DNA of 64,000 nt from assembly GCF_003217355.1 (NCBI RefSeq), contig NZ_QJTK01000008.1:1-64000 (forward strand), given 5' to 3'. Each line of letters starts with the position of its first letter. Positions within the stretch are counted from its first letter, which is position 1. Both the position numbers and the translations under genes were made by a program. The notes under the pieces were generated by a model. It did not search any database. It was not told where the DNA came from and was given only the letters and a program-made list of their open reading frames with translations. Shown in pieces: positions 34,020-42,286 of this stretch. Source of the stretch: Rhodobacter viridis. Lineage in GTDB: Bacteria; Pseudomonadota; Alphaproteobacteria; Rhodobacterales; Rhodobacteraceae.

Positions 34020-34639
34020 TCCCCCCTCTGCGCGGCGCTCCCGGCGCGAATTTCGACCGAGCCCGGCCGCCTGCGCGGGTCCGGCTGCGCTGGGTCTGGA
34101 CCTTGGCCCTGTTTCTGTTCCAGCTCGTCTGTGCCGCGGTCTTTCTGACCGACATGCTGTCGTCGCTCTTTGATTTCCGCGCGACCCCGATCAGCTGGTC
34201 GGCGCGCGAAATGCTTGAACTGGGCGCGGCCTGCGGGCTTCTGGGCGGGCTTGGCCTCGCGGCCTGGCTTCTGGCCGATGCGGTGCGTTCGCGGCATCTG
34301 GCGGAGGATCGGCTGCGCCGCGTCGCGGGCGATTTCGGCGCGCTTCTGCAGGAGCGTTTCACCGAATGGGGCCTGACCGCGGCCGAGCGCGACGTGGCGC
34401 TGTTCGTGATAAAGGGCTTCACCACGTGCGAGATTGCCGGGTTGCGCAAGACTTCGGAAGGCACGGTGAAGGCGCAGACGGCCGCGATCTATCGCAAGGC
34501 AGAGGTGATGGGACGCTCGCAGCTGCTGTCGCTGTTCATCGACGAATTGCTGGTCGGTCTGCCGGGGCCGGAGCGCAGCCCGGCCGAGCCGCCGATCCCT
34601 TTTGCCGACCGCGCCGAGCGGCTGCGCGAGCGGCGCTGA
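34016..34639 (+). CDS. Membrane-anchored LuxR-type regulator (copy 2)
   Basis: A 207-residue paralogue of the product at 31719: two hydrophobic helices (WTLALFLFQLVCAAVFLTDM and ELGAACGLLGGLGLAAWLL) then a LuxR-type helix-turn-helix LTAAERDVALFVIKGFTTCE and KTSEGTVKAQTAAIYRKAEV. GTG start overlapping the upstream stop (GTGA), so translation is coupled to the PepSY-like gene. Target genes unknown; the repeat-protein gene is the obvious local candidate. Confidence 0.83.
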   Translation: MIPPLRGAPGANFDRARPPARVRLRWVWTLALFLFQLVCAAVFLTDMLSSLFDFRATPISWSAREMLELGAACGLLGGLGLAAWLLADAVRSRHLAEDRLRRVAGDFGALLQERFTEWGLTAAERDVALFVIKGFTTCEIAGLRKTSEGTVKAQTAAIYRKAEVMGRSQLLSLFIDELLVGLPGPERSPAEPPIPFADRAERLRERR

Positions 34640-34645
34640 GGGGGC

Positions 34646-35155
34646 TCACTTCTCGCGGTTGTGCTTTTTCTTCGCCTTCTTCTCGATCCGGTCGGCGCCC
34701 ATCAGCTGCATCAGCTCGGCCGGATCGCGGCGCATCAGCTTGGAAAACCACTGCGAGGCCGCCCCGGCCATCTCGGCCAGATCCTGCATCCGCGCGTCGT
34801 CCTCGGCATTGGCGAGCGTCGTCATCCGATCGACGAGGGGCGCGATCTCGCGCCGGTGCCGTTCCGCGAGACCCGCGCGCAACAGCGCCCAGGGGTTCGG
34901 ATCTGCCACGAAGAAATCGCGCCGCAGCCCGGGTTTGCGGCTGACCTGCACCAGCCCCGCCTGCCGCAATTCCTTCAGCGCCACCGAGACATTCGAGCGC
35001 GAGAGGCCCAGCCCCGTCGCCAGATCCTCGGCCGAGGGGGTGTCGGTCGCGCGCCAGATCACGGCCAGGCATTGCCCGGCGGCGCGGCTCAGGCCGAAGG
35101 CGGTGGCCAGATCGGCAAAGAGCTGCGTCAGCTCCGAAGGGGCGGGTGCGGTCAT
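34646..35155 (-). CDS. GbsR/MarR-family transcriptional regulator
   Basis: A 169-residue winged-helix protein. TPSAEDLATGLGLSRSNVSV followed by ALKELRQAGLVQVSRKPGLR forms the DNA-binding part, matching the GbsR subgroup of MarR-like regulators (choline/betaine and related systems). The C-terminus is lysine-rich. It lies ten bases downstream of galM on the same strand; the effector is unknown. Confidence 0.85.
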   Translation of the reverse strand: MTAPAPSELTQLFADLATAFGLSRAAGQCLAVIWRATDTPSAEDLATGLGLSRSNVSVALKELRQAGLVQVSRKPGLRRDFFVADPNPWALLRAGLAERHRREIAPLVDRMTTLANAEDDARMQDLAEMAGAASQWFSKLMRRDPAELMQLMGADRIEKKAKKKHNREK

Positions 35156-35165
35156 GGGGCCTCGT

Positions 35166-36164
35166 TCACTCAGCTGGCGCGCGCGTCAGATGCACAAGAT
35201 TACGTTGGCGCCAAGGGGTTGCGGGTGCAAGCAGGATCGACGGGAAATCATCGTGCCGCGGCGCATCGGGCCAAAGCTGCGGCTCGAGCGCCACGCCCGC
35301 ATGGGCGGCATAAGGCGCTCCCATCAGCCCGGGGAAGGGGCCGGAGTTGAGCGCCCGCCCATCATAGACCTGCAGTCCCGGCGCGTCGGTGTGCAGATCG
35401 AGCGTCACGCCTTTCGCGCCACTCAGCCGCGCCGCCGGGCGCATCCCGGTGCCGCTCAGGCAGAAGTTGTGATCGACGGGCGGCAGATCGGGCAGCGCGC
35501 GGGGGCGGCGCAGATCAAGGTCAAGGTCCTCGACCGGCACCGGCGGCAGCGGCAGGTTCTCGGCATCGGTCGGCAGGACATGATCGGCCGCGACCGACAA
35601 CCGGTGCCCCGCCGTCGTTGCCGTGCCATCCAGATTCCAATAGGGGTGATGGGCGAGGTTCATCAGCGTCAGCGCATCACTTTCGGCCGAAAGCGTGATC
35701 TCGAGCGTCGCCGGCGGGCGTAGCGCAAACCGGGCGCGGATCACCCGATTGCCGGGCAGCGCCGCCGCGCCATGCGGCAGAGCGAGGCGCAGCACCACCG
35801 CCGCTTCGGAGGCGTCTTCGATCGTCCAGACCTGCTGCGAGATCCCCTCGGCGCCCGAATGCAGCAGGTTCGCGCCGTCATTCGGCTCTGCCTGCCACAG
35901 CTGGCCCTCAAGCGTCACCTGCGCGCGGAAGAGCCTGTTCGCCACCGGCCCGACCACCGCGCCGCACCAATGCAGGCGCTGTTCGTAAGCGCCGAGCAGG
36001 TCCGAGCCCAGCACCAGCGGCCAGGGCGTGCCGGCCAGCCGCAGATCCTGCAAGGTCGCGCCAAGGGTCAGAACACGCGCGGTGACTTCGCCCGCGCGGA
36101 GCGTGATCACCTCGACCGTCTGGCCAAGGGAAGTGGTGCCGAAGCGGCGGATCGTCGATGTCAT
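35166..36164 (-). CDS. galM: Aldose 1-epimerase (mutarotase)
   Basis: A 332-residue galactose mutarotase-like protein interconverting sugar anomers. The family regions are visible: ANRLFRAQVTLEGQ, the MNLAHHPYWNLDG segment with catalytic His, DHNFCL, and the terminal segment with GVALEPQLWPDAPRHDDFPS carrying the catalytic Glu. GGGAGG precedes ATG 36164. No galK or galT is nearby. Confidence 0.92.
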   Translation of the reverse strand: MTSTIRRFGTTSLGQTVEVITLRAGEVTARVLTLGATLQDLRLAGTPWPLVLGSDLLGAYEQRLHWCGAVVGPVANRLFRAQVTLEGQLWQAEPNDGANLLHSGAEGISQQVWTIEDASEAAVVLRLALPHGAAALPGNRVIRARFALRPPATLEITLSAESDALTLMNLAHHPYWNLDGTATTAGHRLSVAADHVLPTDAENLPLPPVPVEDLDLDLRRPRALPDLPPVDHNFCLSGTGMRPAARLSGAKGVTLDLHTDAPGLQVYDGRALNSGPFPGLMGAPYAAHAGVALEPQLWPDAPRHDDFPSILLAPATPWRQRNLVHLTRAPAE

Positions 36165-36217
36165 GGGGCCTCCCGCGTGGCGATACTCCAGCACGGAAGG
36201 CCCAAAAGAACAAGGGA

Positions 36218-37168
36218 TTACGGCGCCAGACAGTCGTGCATCGCGCGGGCAAGGCCCGCCAGCACGTCTTCATAAAGCGCAGGCCCGTAGGTCAGGCTCG
36301 ACCCCTCGGGGTCGAGCGGCGCGCCGCGTTTCACCCCGGTCCCTTCAAGCAGGATGTCGATCTGCTTCGGATCGTGGTTCGCCTCGGGGAAGGCGCAGAC
36401 GATGGATTGCGCGGCCAGCCCGCCCCGCAGCTCGGCCAGATGCGCCGCGCCCGGATCGGCGGCATCGCCCATCGACACGGCACCGGCCGCGCTCAGCCCG
36501 TAATGGGCGGTGAAATAGCCATAGGCGTCGTGGAAGGTGACGAAGGGGCGGCCCTTCAGCGGCGCCAGATCCGCCATCAGCTTCGCATCGAGCATCGCGA
36601 TCCGCATCCGCGCCTGCGCTGCGTTGGCGATATAGGTGGCGGCATGTTCCGGGTCGCGCCGCGCCAGTTCCGAGCCGATCAGCGTCAGCCAGGTCTCGGC
36701 ATTCACCGGCGCGAGCCAGGCGTGCGGGTCGAGGCCCTCGTGGTGATGCTCGTCGCCTTCGGCCGCGTCATGGTCCTCGTGCTCATGGTCATGCCCGCCG
36801 ACATGCGGTCTGCCGCCAAAGTCCTGCACCCAGGTGCCGGGCGCATCGAGCAGCGTCACCGCCGTGCCGCGCCCCTGCAGCCCGTCGATCGCGCGATCAA
36901 GCCAGGGCGTCATCTCGGGGCCGACCCAAAGCACCAGATCGGCGTCCTGCAGCGCCGCCGCCTGACTGGGCTTGAGCTGATAGGAATGCGCATTCCCGCC
37001 CTGTTCGAGCAGGACCGAGGGGGCGCCCAGATCGCCCATCACCATTGCCGCGAGCGATTGCACTGGCGGAATGTCGGTCACCACCGTCGGCACCTCGGCC
37101 AGGGCGGGCAGGGGGAGCAGCAGCAGCAGGGCGGCCAGAGCGGATCGGTTCGCGGGTGTCTTCATCAT
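36218..37168 (-). CDS. znuA: Zinc ABC transporter, periplasmic binding protein ZnuA
   Basis: A 316-residue cluster A-I metal-binding protein with a signal peptide (LAALLLLLPLPALAE). Zinc ligands fit GGNAHSYQLKPSQ, LDPHAWLAPVNAE and FVTFHDAYGYF, and a His-rich loop HDHEHEDHDAAEGDEHHH sits in the expected acidic/His region of ZnuA. Divergent from zur-znuC-znuB; the shared intergenic region carries Zur-type boxes, so it should be induced by zinc starvation. Start is 37168 or 37165 (Met-Met). Confidence 0.96.
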   Translation of the reverse strand: MMKTPANRSALAALLLLLPLPALAEVPTVVTDIPPVQSLAAMVMGDLGAPSVLLEQGGNAHSYQLKPSQAAALQDADLVLWVGPEMTPWLDRAIDGLQGRGTAVTLLDAPGTWVQDFGGRPHVGGHDHEHEDHDAAEGDEHHHEGLDPHAWLAPVNAETWLTLIGSELARRDPEHAATYIANAAQARMRIAMLDAKLMADLAPLKGRPFVTFHDAYGYFTAHYGLSAAGAVSMGDAADPGAAHLAELRGGLAAQSIVCAFPEANHDPKQIDILLEGTGVKRGAPLDPEGSSLTYGPALYEDVLAGLARAMHDCLAP

Positions 37169-37207
37169 GTCCTCGGCAAGGCTTGCGGGTCGGGAGGCGG
37201 TTCTCTA

Positions 37208-37222
37208 TGTTATGAGATAACA
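37208..37222. promoter_or_regulatory. Zur operator 1
   Basis: A perfect palindrome TGTTAT-GAG-ATAACA, matching the core of proteobacterial Zur boxes, in the znuA/zur divergent intergenic region 40 bp from the znuA start. Confidence 0.82.
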
Positions 37223-37233
37223 AGTCAAGCGAA

Positions 37234-37250
37234 ATGTGATAGAGTAACAT
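37234..37250. promoter_or_regulatory. Zur operator 2, overlapping the zur start codon
   Basis: ATGTGAT-AGA-GTAACAT is an imperfect version of the same palindrome and runs into the ATG of zur (37249). Confidence 0.6.
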
Positions 37251-37752
37251 GAGTGGCGAAAAAGATCCGGGCTGCGCCTTTGCGCATCATGACCATGCGC
37301 ATTGTGCGGGCGATACGCTGGCGCGGGCCGAGGCGGAGACGGTGCGGCGCGGGCTGCGCTTCACCCCGGTGCGCAAGCGGGTGCTGCAGATCCTGCTCGA
37401 GGCGCATCGGGCGATGGGGGCCTATGAGGTGCTCGATCGCCTTGCGGCCGAGGGCTTTGGCAATCAGCCGCCCGTGGCCTATCGCGCGCTGGAATTTCTG
37501 GTCGAGGCGGGTCTGGCGCATCGGGTGCAGGGGCTGAATGCCTTTGCCGCCTGCATGCATCCGGGCGAGGTCCATGCGCCGGTCTTCCTGATCTGCCGTG
37601 ACTGCGATGCCGTGGCAGAGGCGGCGGCCGCGCCGGTGCGGGTGGCCCTGGACGAGGTCGCGGGGGCGCTTGGCTTTGCCATCGAACGCGCCAGCTTCGA
37701 GGCGGTGGGCCTGTGCCCCGCCTGCCATGCGCGTTCTGAAGGTCGGGCCTGA
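37249..37752 (+). CDS. zur: Zinc uptake regulator Zur (Fur family)
   Basis: A 167-residue Fur-family repressor. A winged-helix N-terminal domain (FTPVRKRVLQILLEAHRAMG, AYEVLDRLAAEGFGNQPPVA) is followed by a dimerisation/metal part with CMHPGEVHAPVFLICRDCD and a final CPACHA, the structural zinc cysteines. The position with znuABC identifies it as Zur rather than Fur. There is no Shine-Dalgarno just upstream; the second Zur box abuts the ATG, suggesting a leaderless or very short-leader mRNA. Confidence 0.93.
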   Translation: MSGEKDPGCAFAHHDHAHCAGDTLARAEAETVRRGLRFTPVRKRVLQILLEAHRAMGAYEVLDRLAAEGFGNQPPVAYRALEFLVEAGLAHRVQGLNAFAACMHPGEVHAPVFLICRDCDAVAEAAAAPVRVALDEVAGALGFAIERASFEAVGLCPACHARSEGRA

Positions 37753-37754
37753 AC

Positions 37755-38561
37755 ATGCTGATTAGGGCTGAAAATCTTTCGGTGCGCCATGGCGAAGCGG
37801 TGGTGCTGGCGGGGGTGGATTTCACCCTTGCCCCGGGCGAGATCGTCACTGTTGTCGGGCCGAATGGTTCGGGGAAATCGACGCTGATCCGCGCGCTGAT
37901 CGGGCTCGAGCCCGCCGCGACGGGCACTGTGACCCGCGCGCCCGGGCTGCGCATCGGCTACGTGCCGCAGAAGCTTCACATCGATGCAGGTCTGCCGATG
38001 AGTGTGCGCCGGTTCCTGTCGCTACCCAAGCGCGTCAGCGATGCGCAGGCCGAGGCGGCGCTGGCCCGGGTCGGCGTGCCGGGGCTTGGGCCGCGCCCGC
38101 TCGCTAGGCTGTCGGGCGGGCAGTTCCAGCGCGTTCTGCTGGCCCGCGCGCTCTTGGGCGCTCCGCAGGTGCTGATCCTTGACGAGCCGACGCAGGGGCT
38201 GGATCAACCCGGCACCGCCGCCTTTTACCGACTGATCGACGAGGTCCGGGCCGAGACCGGCGCCGCGGTGCTGATGGTCAGCCACGATCTGCATGTGGTG
38301 ATGGCGGCCTCGGATCGGGTGGTCTGCCTCAATGGCCATGTCTGCTGCGAGGGCACGCCCAAGGTGGTGTCCGCCGCGCCGGAATATCGCGCGCTTTTCG
38401 GGCTGGGCACCGGCGGGGCCTTTGCGCTTTACCGCCATGTCCACGACCATGACCACGAAGGCGACGAGGGCCACGGCCACGATCCCGCCGCGCCGCACAG
38501 GGCACATCCGCATGGCACGCACGCGCATGTGCATGGACCGGAGTGCCGCCACGATGCTTGA
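37755..38561 (+). CDS. znuC: Zinc ABC transporter ATP-binding protein ZnuC
   Basis: A 268-residue ABC ATPase: Walker A GPNGSGKS, signature LSGGQFQRVLLARALLG, Walker B VLILDEPTQG and the switch His in LMVSHDLHVVMA. The last ~50 residues form a His-rich tail (YRHVHDHDHEGDEGHGHD, then HPHGTHAHVHG), likely cytoplasmic zinc-binding. It starts two bases after zur and overlaps znuB by eight bases, so zur-znuC-znuB is one operon. Confidence 0.96.
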   Translation: MLIRAENLSVRHGEAVVLAGVDFTLAPGEIVTVVGPNGSGKSTLIRALIGLEPAATGTVTRAPGLRIGYVPQKLHIDAGLPMSVRRFLSLPKRVSDAQAEAALARVGVPGLGPRPLARLSGGQFQRVLLARALLGAPQVLILDEPTQGLDQPGTAAFYRLIDEVRAETGAAVLMVSHDLHVVMAASDRVVCLNGHVCCEGTPKVVSAAPEYRALFGLGTGGAFALYRHVHDHDHEGDEGHGHDPAAPHRAHPHGTHAHVHGPECRHDA

Positions 38562-39339
38562 CGATTTCCTGATCCGCGCGGCGCTTGCGGGGGTGGGGCT
38601 GACGCTGGCCACCGGCCCCCTGGGGTCTTTCGTGATCTGGCGGCGCATGGCCTATTTCGGCGATGCGACGGCGCATGCGGCGATCCTTGGCGTCGCGCTC
38701 GCCTATGGCTTTGGCGTCTCGGTCTATCTTGGCACGCTCACGGTGGCGCTCGCCATGGCGCTGACGGTGGCGAGCCTTTCGGGCCGTGGCCATGCGATGG
38801 ATACGGTTCTGGGTGTGCTCGCCCATTCGGCGCTCGCCTTCGGGCTCGTCGCGGCCTCGTTCTTTTCGGGGCTCAGGGTCGATCTCTCGGCCTTTCTCTT
38901 TGGCGACATTCTGGCGGTCAGCCGGGCCGATCTTGCCGTGATCTGGGGCGGCGCGGGGCTGGTCGCCGCGGTTCTGATCTGGCGCTGGCAGGGGCTTTTG
39001 ACCGCCACGGTGAACGAGGAACTGGCGCAGGCCTCGGGTCTGAACCCGCGGGCCGAGCGGCTGGTGCTGACGGTCTCGCTGGCGCTGACGGTGGCGGTGG
39101 CGATCAAGATCGTCGGCGCGCTGCTGATCGCGGCGCTGCTGATCGTGCCTGCCGCGGCGGCCCGGCAACTGGCCCGCGGCCCCGAGACGATGGCGCTCGG
39201 CGCCACCGCGATCGGCGCCTTGGCGGTGCTGGGCGGGTTGCAGGCCTCGCTCACCTGGGACACGCCCGCAGGCCCGTCGATCGTGGCGGTGGCGGCGGCG
39301 ATCTTTGCGCTGTCGCTCGTCTTGCGGCGCAGGGCCTAG
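38554..39339 (+). CDS. znuB: Zinc ABC transporter permease ZnuB
   Basis: A 261-residue integral membrane protein of the ABC-3 family with about seven to eight helices. FVIWRRMAYFGDATAHAAIL is the conserved early segment, and LLIAALLIVPAAAARQLA the late one. ATG 38554 lies inside the 3' end of znuC (ATGCTTGA overlap). Forms the transmembrane channel of the zinc importer with ZnuC and ZnuA. A bidirectional terminator lies 3'. Confidence 0.95.
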   Translation: MLDDFLIRAALAGVGLTLATGPLGSFVIWRRMAYFGDATAHAAILGVALAYGFGVSVYLGTLTVALAMALTVASLSGRGHAMDTVLGVLAHSALAFGLVAASFFSGLRVDLSAFLFGDILAVSRADLAVIWGGAGLVAAVLIWRWQGLLTATVNEELAQASGLNPRAERLVLTVSLALTVAVAIKIVGALLIAALLIVPAAAARQLARGPETMALGATAIGALAVLGGLQASLTWDTPAGPSIVAVAAAIFALSLVLRRRA

Positions 39340-39344
39340 GTTGG

Positions 39345-39369
39345 AAAGGGGGGCCGTGCCCCCCCGTTT
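39345..39369. terminator. Bidirectional terminator between znuB and the PfkB gene
   Basis: AAA-GGGGGGC / GCCCCCC-C-GTTT with a CGT loop between the convergent znuB and kinase genes. Confidence 0.75.
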
Positions 39370-40316
39370 CAGATCTTTTCGAGGCTCGACGCGCGCAGCA
39401 GCCGTTTCACATCGGCGCGCGTGCAAAGGTCGGTGGCGGGCGTCATCACGGCCGCCGCCGCCGCCGCCGCGCCCCAGCGCAGCGCCTCGGGCAGGGTAAG
39501 CCCGCGACCAAGGCTCAGCGTGAAAGCGGCCACGAAACTGTCGCCCGCGCCGACTTTCGACACCACCTTGTCGGGAATGGCCTGCGCCACCCAGCGTTCG
39601 CTCTCGGTTGCGAGCACGTTGCCATCGGCACCGCGGGCCACGACGACCGCCCGCGCGATGCCGCGTTTCACCAATTCCTGCGCAAAATCGGCGCTGTCGA
39701 CGCGGGTGGGCAGGGCGCGGCCTGCCAGATCCTCGGCCTCGAGGTCATCCATGCGCAGCACGTCGACCGGCTTCGCCCCCGCGGTCAGCAGTTGGTGCAG
39801 CGCCTTGCCCGAGGTGTCCAGAAAGAACCGCGCCCGCGTGCGCGAGATCTTCGTCGCCAGTCGTGCCGGGAAATCATCGGGCACGCCCGGCGGCTGACTG
39901 CCCGAAAGCACGACGATGCCGTTTTCCGGCGCCGCTTTCGCGATCCGGTCCAGCACCTTCGTCACGTCGCTCGTCGACCAGGTCGGCCCGGGCATGACGA
40001 AGCGGTATTGCTCGCCCGTCGCCGCATCGGTGACGGTCAGGCTTTGCCGCGTCTCGCCCGGCGCGGGGAAGGGGGCAAGGCCGATCCCCTGTTCGGCCAG
40101 AAGATGCATGACCTTGTCGCCGGTCGGCCCGCCAAGCGCCACGAAGGCGGTGGAATGCCCGCCCAAGGCCGAGATCGCGCGGCTGACGTTCAGCCCGCCG
40201 CCGCCCGGATCGGTCTCGGGGCGCGAGCAGCGCAACTTGCGCTCGGGCGCGACCTGATCGGCATGGATCGACAGATCGACGGTGGGGTTCAGGGTGACGG
40301 TCAAAATGGCAGTCAT
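39369..40316 (-). CDS. PfkB-family sugar kinase
   Basis: A 315-residue ribokinase-fold kinase. The N-terminus ILTVTLNPTVDLSIHADQV and GGGGLNVSRAISALGG are typical of the 1-phosphofructokinase/6-phosphofructokinase-2/tagatose-6-P kinase branch; the C-terminal catalytic signature is KVGAGDSFVAAFTLSLGRG with the Asp base. Closest in type to Pfk-2 (PfkB). No PTS or other sugar genes are adjacent, so the substrate (fructose-1-P, fructose-6-P or another hexose phosphate) is open. Confidence 0.9.
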   Translation of the reverse strand: MTAILTVTLNPTVDLSIHADQVAPERKLRCSRPETDPGGGGLNVSRAISALGGHSTAFVALGGPTGDKVMHLLAEQGIGLAPFPAPGETRQSLTVTDAATGEQYRFVMPGPTWSTSDVTKVLDRIAKAAPENGIVVLSGSQPPGVPDDFPARLATKISRTRARFFLDTSGKALHQLLTAGAKPVDVLRMDDLEAEDLAGRALPTRVDSADFAQELVKRGIARAVVVARGADGNVLATESERWVAQAIPDKVVSKVGAGDSFVAAFTLSLGRGLTLPEALRWGAAAAAAAVMTPATDLCTRADVKRLLRASSLEKI

Positions 40317-40460
40317 TCCGGGCCTTTCCTGCGGCCAGATTGCGGCCGGTTCTGGGTCTTCGGCGCTAACATCGCAGGTTCGTGAGCAGGGTGGAAGGGT
40401 GGAAACCGGACTTTAACGCATTGCTGGTGTGATCTCTGCGAAATCCTGAGGAGGAGAATC

Positions 40461-40670
40461 ATGATTCCGGATCTATCCGACCCTCGCTGGAAGCGGGTGC
40501 TCACCAGCAATTCCGATCTGTCGGCGGCTTCGCTTGCGACACGCATCCTGATCTCGCGGCTGCGCCGCGAAGTTGCGGAGGCGCCGGCGGCGCTGACCGG
40601 CAAGATCGGGGAGTTGCGGGACTTCGTGTCGAAGAATCCCTTCGCCCTTGCTGACGCTGCCAAATTCTGA
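40461..40670 (+). CDS. Small hypothetical protein (69 aa)
   Basis: A 69-residue soluble protein, MIPDLSDPRWKRVLTSNSDL... , with a GGAGGAG ribosome binding site nine bases upstream. It lies 13 bases before the FIST-like gene at 40684 and is almost certainly co-transcribed with it. No family recognised; predicted helical and basic/hydrophobic mixed. Possibly an accessory partner of the next gene. Confidence 0.6.
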   Translation: MIPDLSDPRWKRVLTSNSDLSAASLATRILISRLRREVAEAPAALTGKIGELRDFVSKNPFALADAAKF

Positions 40671-40683
40671 ACGGAGACGACCG

Positions 40684-41673
40684 ATGAAGAACGAAATGCT
40701 CACGGTCGCGGAAGCGGCCAAACGGATCGAAGCGGGTGACGTGATGGTCATCGCCGGTGACGAAACGCTTTTGGCGCAACTGCCGCGCGGGTCGTGGATC
40801 GGCGGCACCACCGTCTATTTCGTCACCGAAACCGGCGGGGCCGTCGTGCGCGACCGGCTCTTTTGCACCACCATCTCGAAGGCCACGGGCGCCAGCCCGC
40901 GCCATCTGTGGGTGGACGAACTGCCCCGCATCGCCGAAGGCTACAAGTCCGGCGGCATCACCATGATCATGATCCCGGCCTTTTCGGTCGCGCATTCGCA
41001 ATTCGCGGTCGACGGGCAGACCTATCCGGGCCTTTTCGATCAGCCGCTCGCGGGCTGGATCACCGGCGTGCATCTCGATGACATCGGCAAGAAATCCCCG
41101 AAGGTCTACGACGGCGCCACCGGCAAGGGTCATGACGAGGGCGCGGTTCTGCTGCATGTCGCGCTGCCCGAGGGCGTGTCGATCGATCTCGACATCCTCA
41201 ACATCTTCGCGCAGGGCGATGACGCGAAGCTGACCTTCACCTTCCACGACGGCGGCTTCACGGCGAAGACTGCGACGGTGAACGGCGCCGAGGTCGATCT
41301 GGCCAGCTACATCACCGAAAACGGCATCGACACCCGTCTGCCGCTGGTTGCGAACTACGCGGGCGCGCTGGTCAACGTCTCGATCCAGTCGGTCGATGTC
41401 GCGGCGGGCGAGGTGAAGTTCTACGCGCCGGTCGTGGCCGGGGTGGAGTATCGCATGGCGAATGCGCTGGGCTCCTATTCGCAGGCCTTCGCGCAGGGCG
41501 CAGGCGATGCGGGCGCGGGGCAATATTCCTGCAACTGCATCCTGAACTACCTTTATGGCGAGCTGGAAGGCCAGCGCACTGGCGGCTTTACCGGTCCGGT
41601 CACCTTCGGCGAAATCGCCTATATCCTGCTCAACCAGACTCTGGTGCGCATGGATATCACCGACGCCGCCTGA
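40684..41673 (+). CDS. FIST-like sensory-domain protein, function unknown
   Basis: A 329-residue soluble protein. The C-terminal stretch QYSCNCILNYLYGELEG then GGFTGPVTFGEIAYILLNQT resembles the end of FIST_C sensory domains (conserved SC..., GF-T-GEI..., NxT pattern); the N-terminal half has PAFSVAHSQFAVDGQTYPGL and IAGDETLLAQLPRGSWIGGT. FIST domains bind small ligands such as amino acids or signal molecules. No output domain is fused here. Operon with the 69-residue gene. The family link is by pattern and moderately uncertain; otherwise a conserved hypothetical. Confidence 0.5.
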   Translation: MKNEMLTVAEAAKRIEAGDVMVIAGDETLLAQLPRGSWIGGTTVYFVTETGGAVVRDRLFCTTISKATGASPRHLWVDELPRIAEGYKSGGITMIMIPAFSVAHSQFAVDGQTYPGLFDQPLAGWITGVHLDDIGKKSPKVYDGATGKGHDEGAVLLHVALPEGVSIDLDILNIFAQGDDAKLTFTFHDGGFTAKTATVNGAEVDLASYITENGIDTRLPLVANYAGALVNVSIQSVDVAAGEVKFYAPVVAGVEYRMANALGSYSQAFAQGAGDAGAGQYSCNCILNYLYGELEGQRTGGFTGPVTFGEIAYILLNQTLVRMDITDAA

Positions 41674-41781
41674 GCAGGTCGCAAGCACTCCCGGGGTGGG
41701 TACCCCGCCCCGGATGATTTGTCGCTTCGCGGATAGCCCGGTTCGTCTCTCCGGGCCGGGTTCGCTTTTCTGTCGCGGGGG

Positions 41782-42192
41782 TCACTCCCACCAGCGGTCG
41801 ATGCTGGCGATGTCGTCGTCGGACCAGCCGAAATGATGCGCAAGTTCGTGCACGAAGACATGCGCGACAAGCGCATCGAGCGCCACATCCCCGCGACCGA
41901 CCCATTCGTCCAGGATCGCGCGGCGGAAGAGCCAGATCACATCGGGCCCGGACGGGTCGAAGACCGATTTCTGCGTCAGCGGCACGCCCTCGTAAAGCCC
42001 GGTCAGCTCGAACGGATCCTCGATCTCCATCTCGTCAAGCACCGCATCGGGGGCGAAATCCTCGACCCGCAGCACCACCTCGGCCGCCGGGCCGCGGAAT
42101 TGCACCGGCAGGGCAGCGCGGGCGGCCTCGGCCATCGCTTCGATTTCGGCAAGGCTCGGCGCCTCGCGGCCTTTCCAGAGGGTCATGGTCAC
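41782..42192 (-). CDS. Zincin-like metallopeptidase (DUF1025/PF06262 family)
   Basis: A 136-residue protein with the zinc-peptidase motif HELAHHFGWSDDD, matching the minimal zincin family found widely in bacteria. Segments PLTQKSVFDPSGPDVIWLFR are family-typical. Start is ATG 42192 or 42186. Convergent with the FIST-like gene, divergent from gltX. Substrate unknown. Confidence 0.88.
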   Translation of the reverse strand: MTMTLWKGREAPSLAEIEAMAEAARAALPVQFRGPAAEVVLRVEDFAPDAVLDEMEIEDPFELTGLYEGVPLTQKSVFDPSGPDVIWLFRRAILDEWVGRGDVALDALVAHVFVHELAHHFGWSDDDIASIDRWWE

Positions 42193-42286
42193 GGCTCCTT
42201 CATCCCTGTCGGCGCAGGGTTTGCCCTGCCAGATATGGACAAAAGCTCCCGCCTGTGAAAGAGCAGAAGACCTACAGGAGAGCCCG

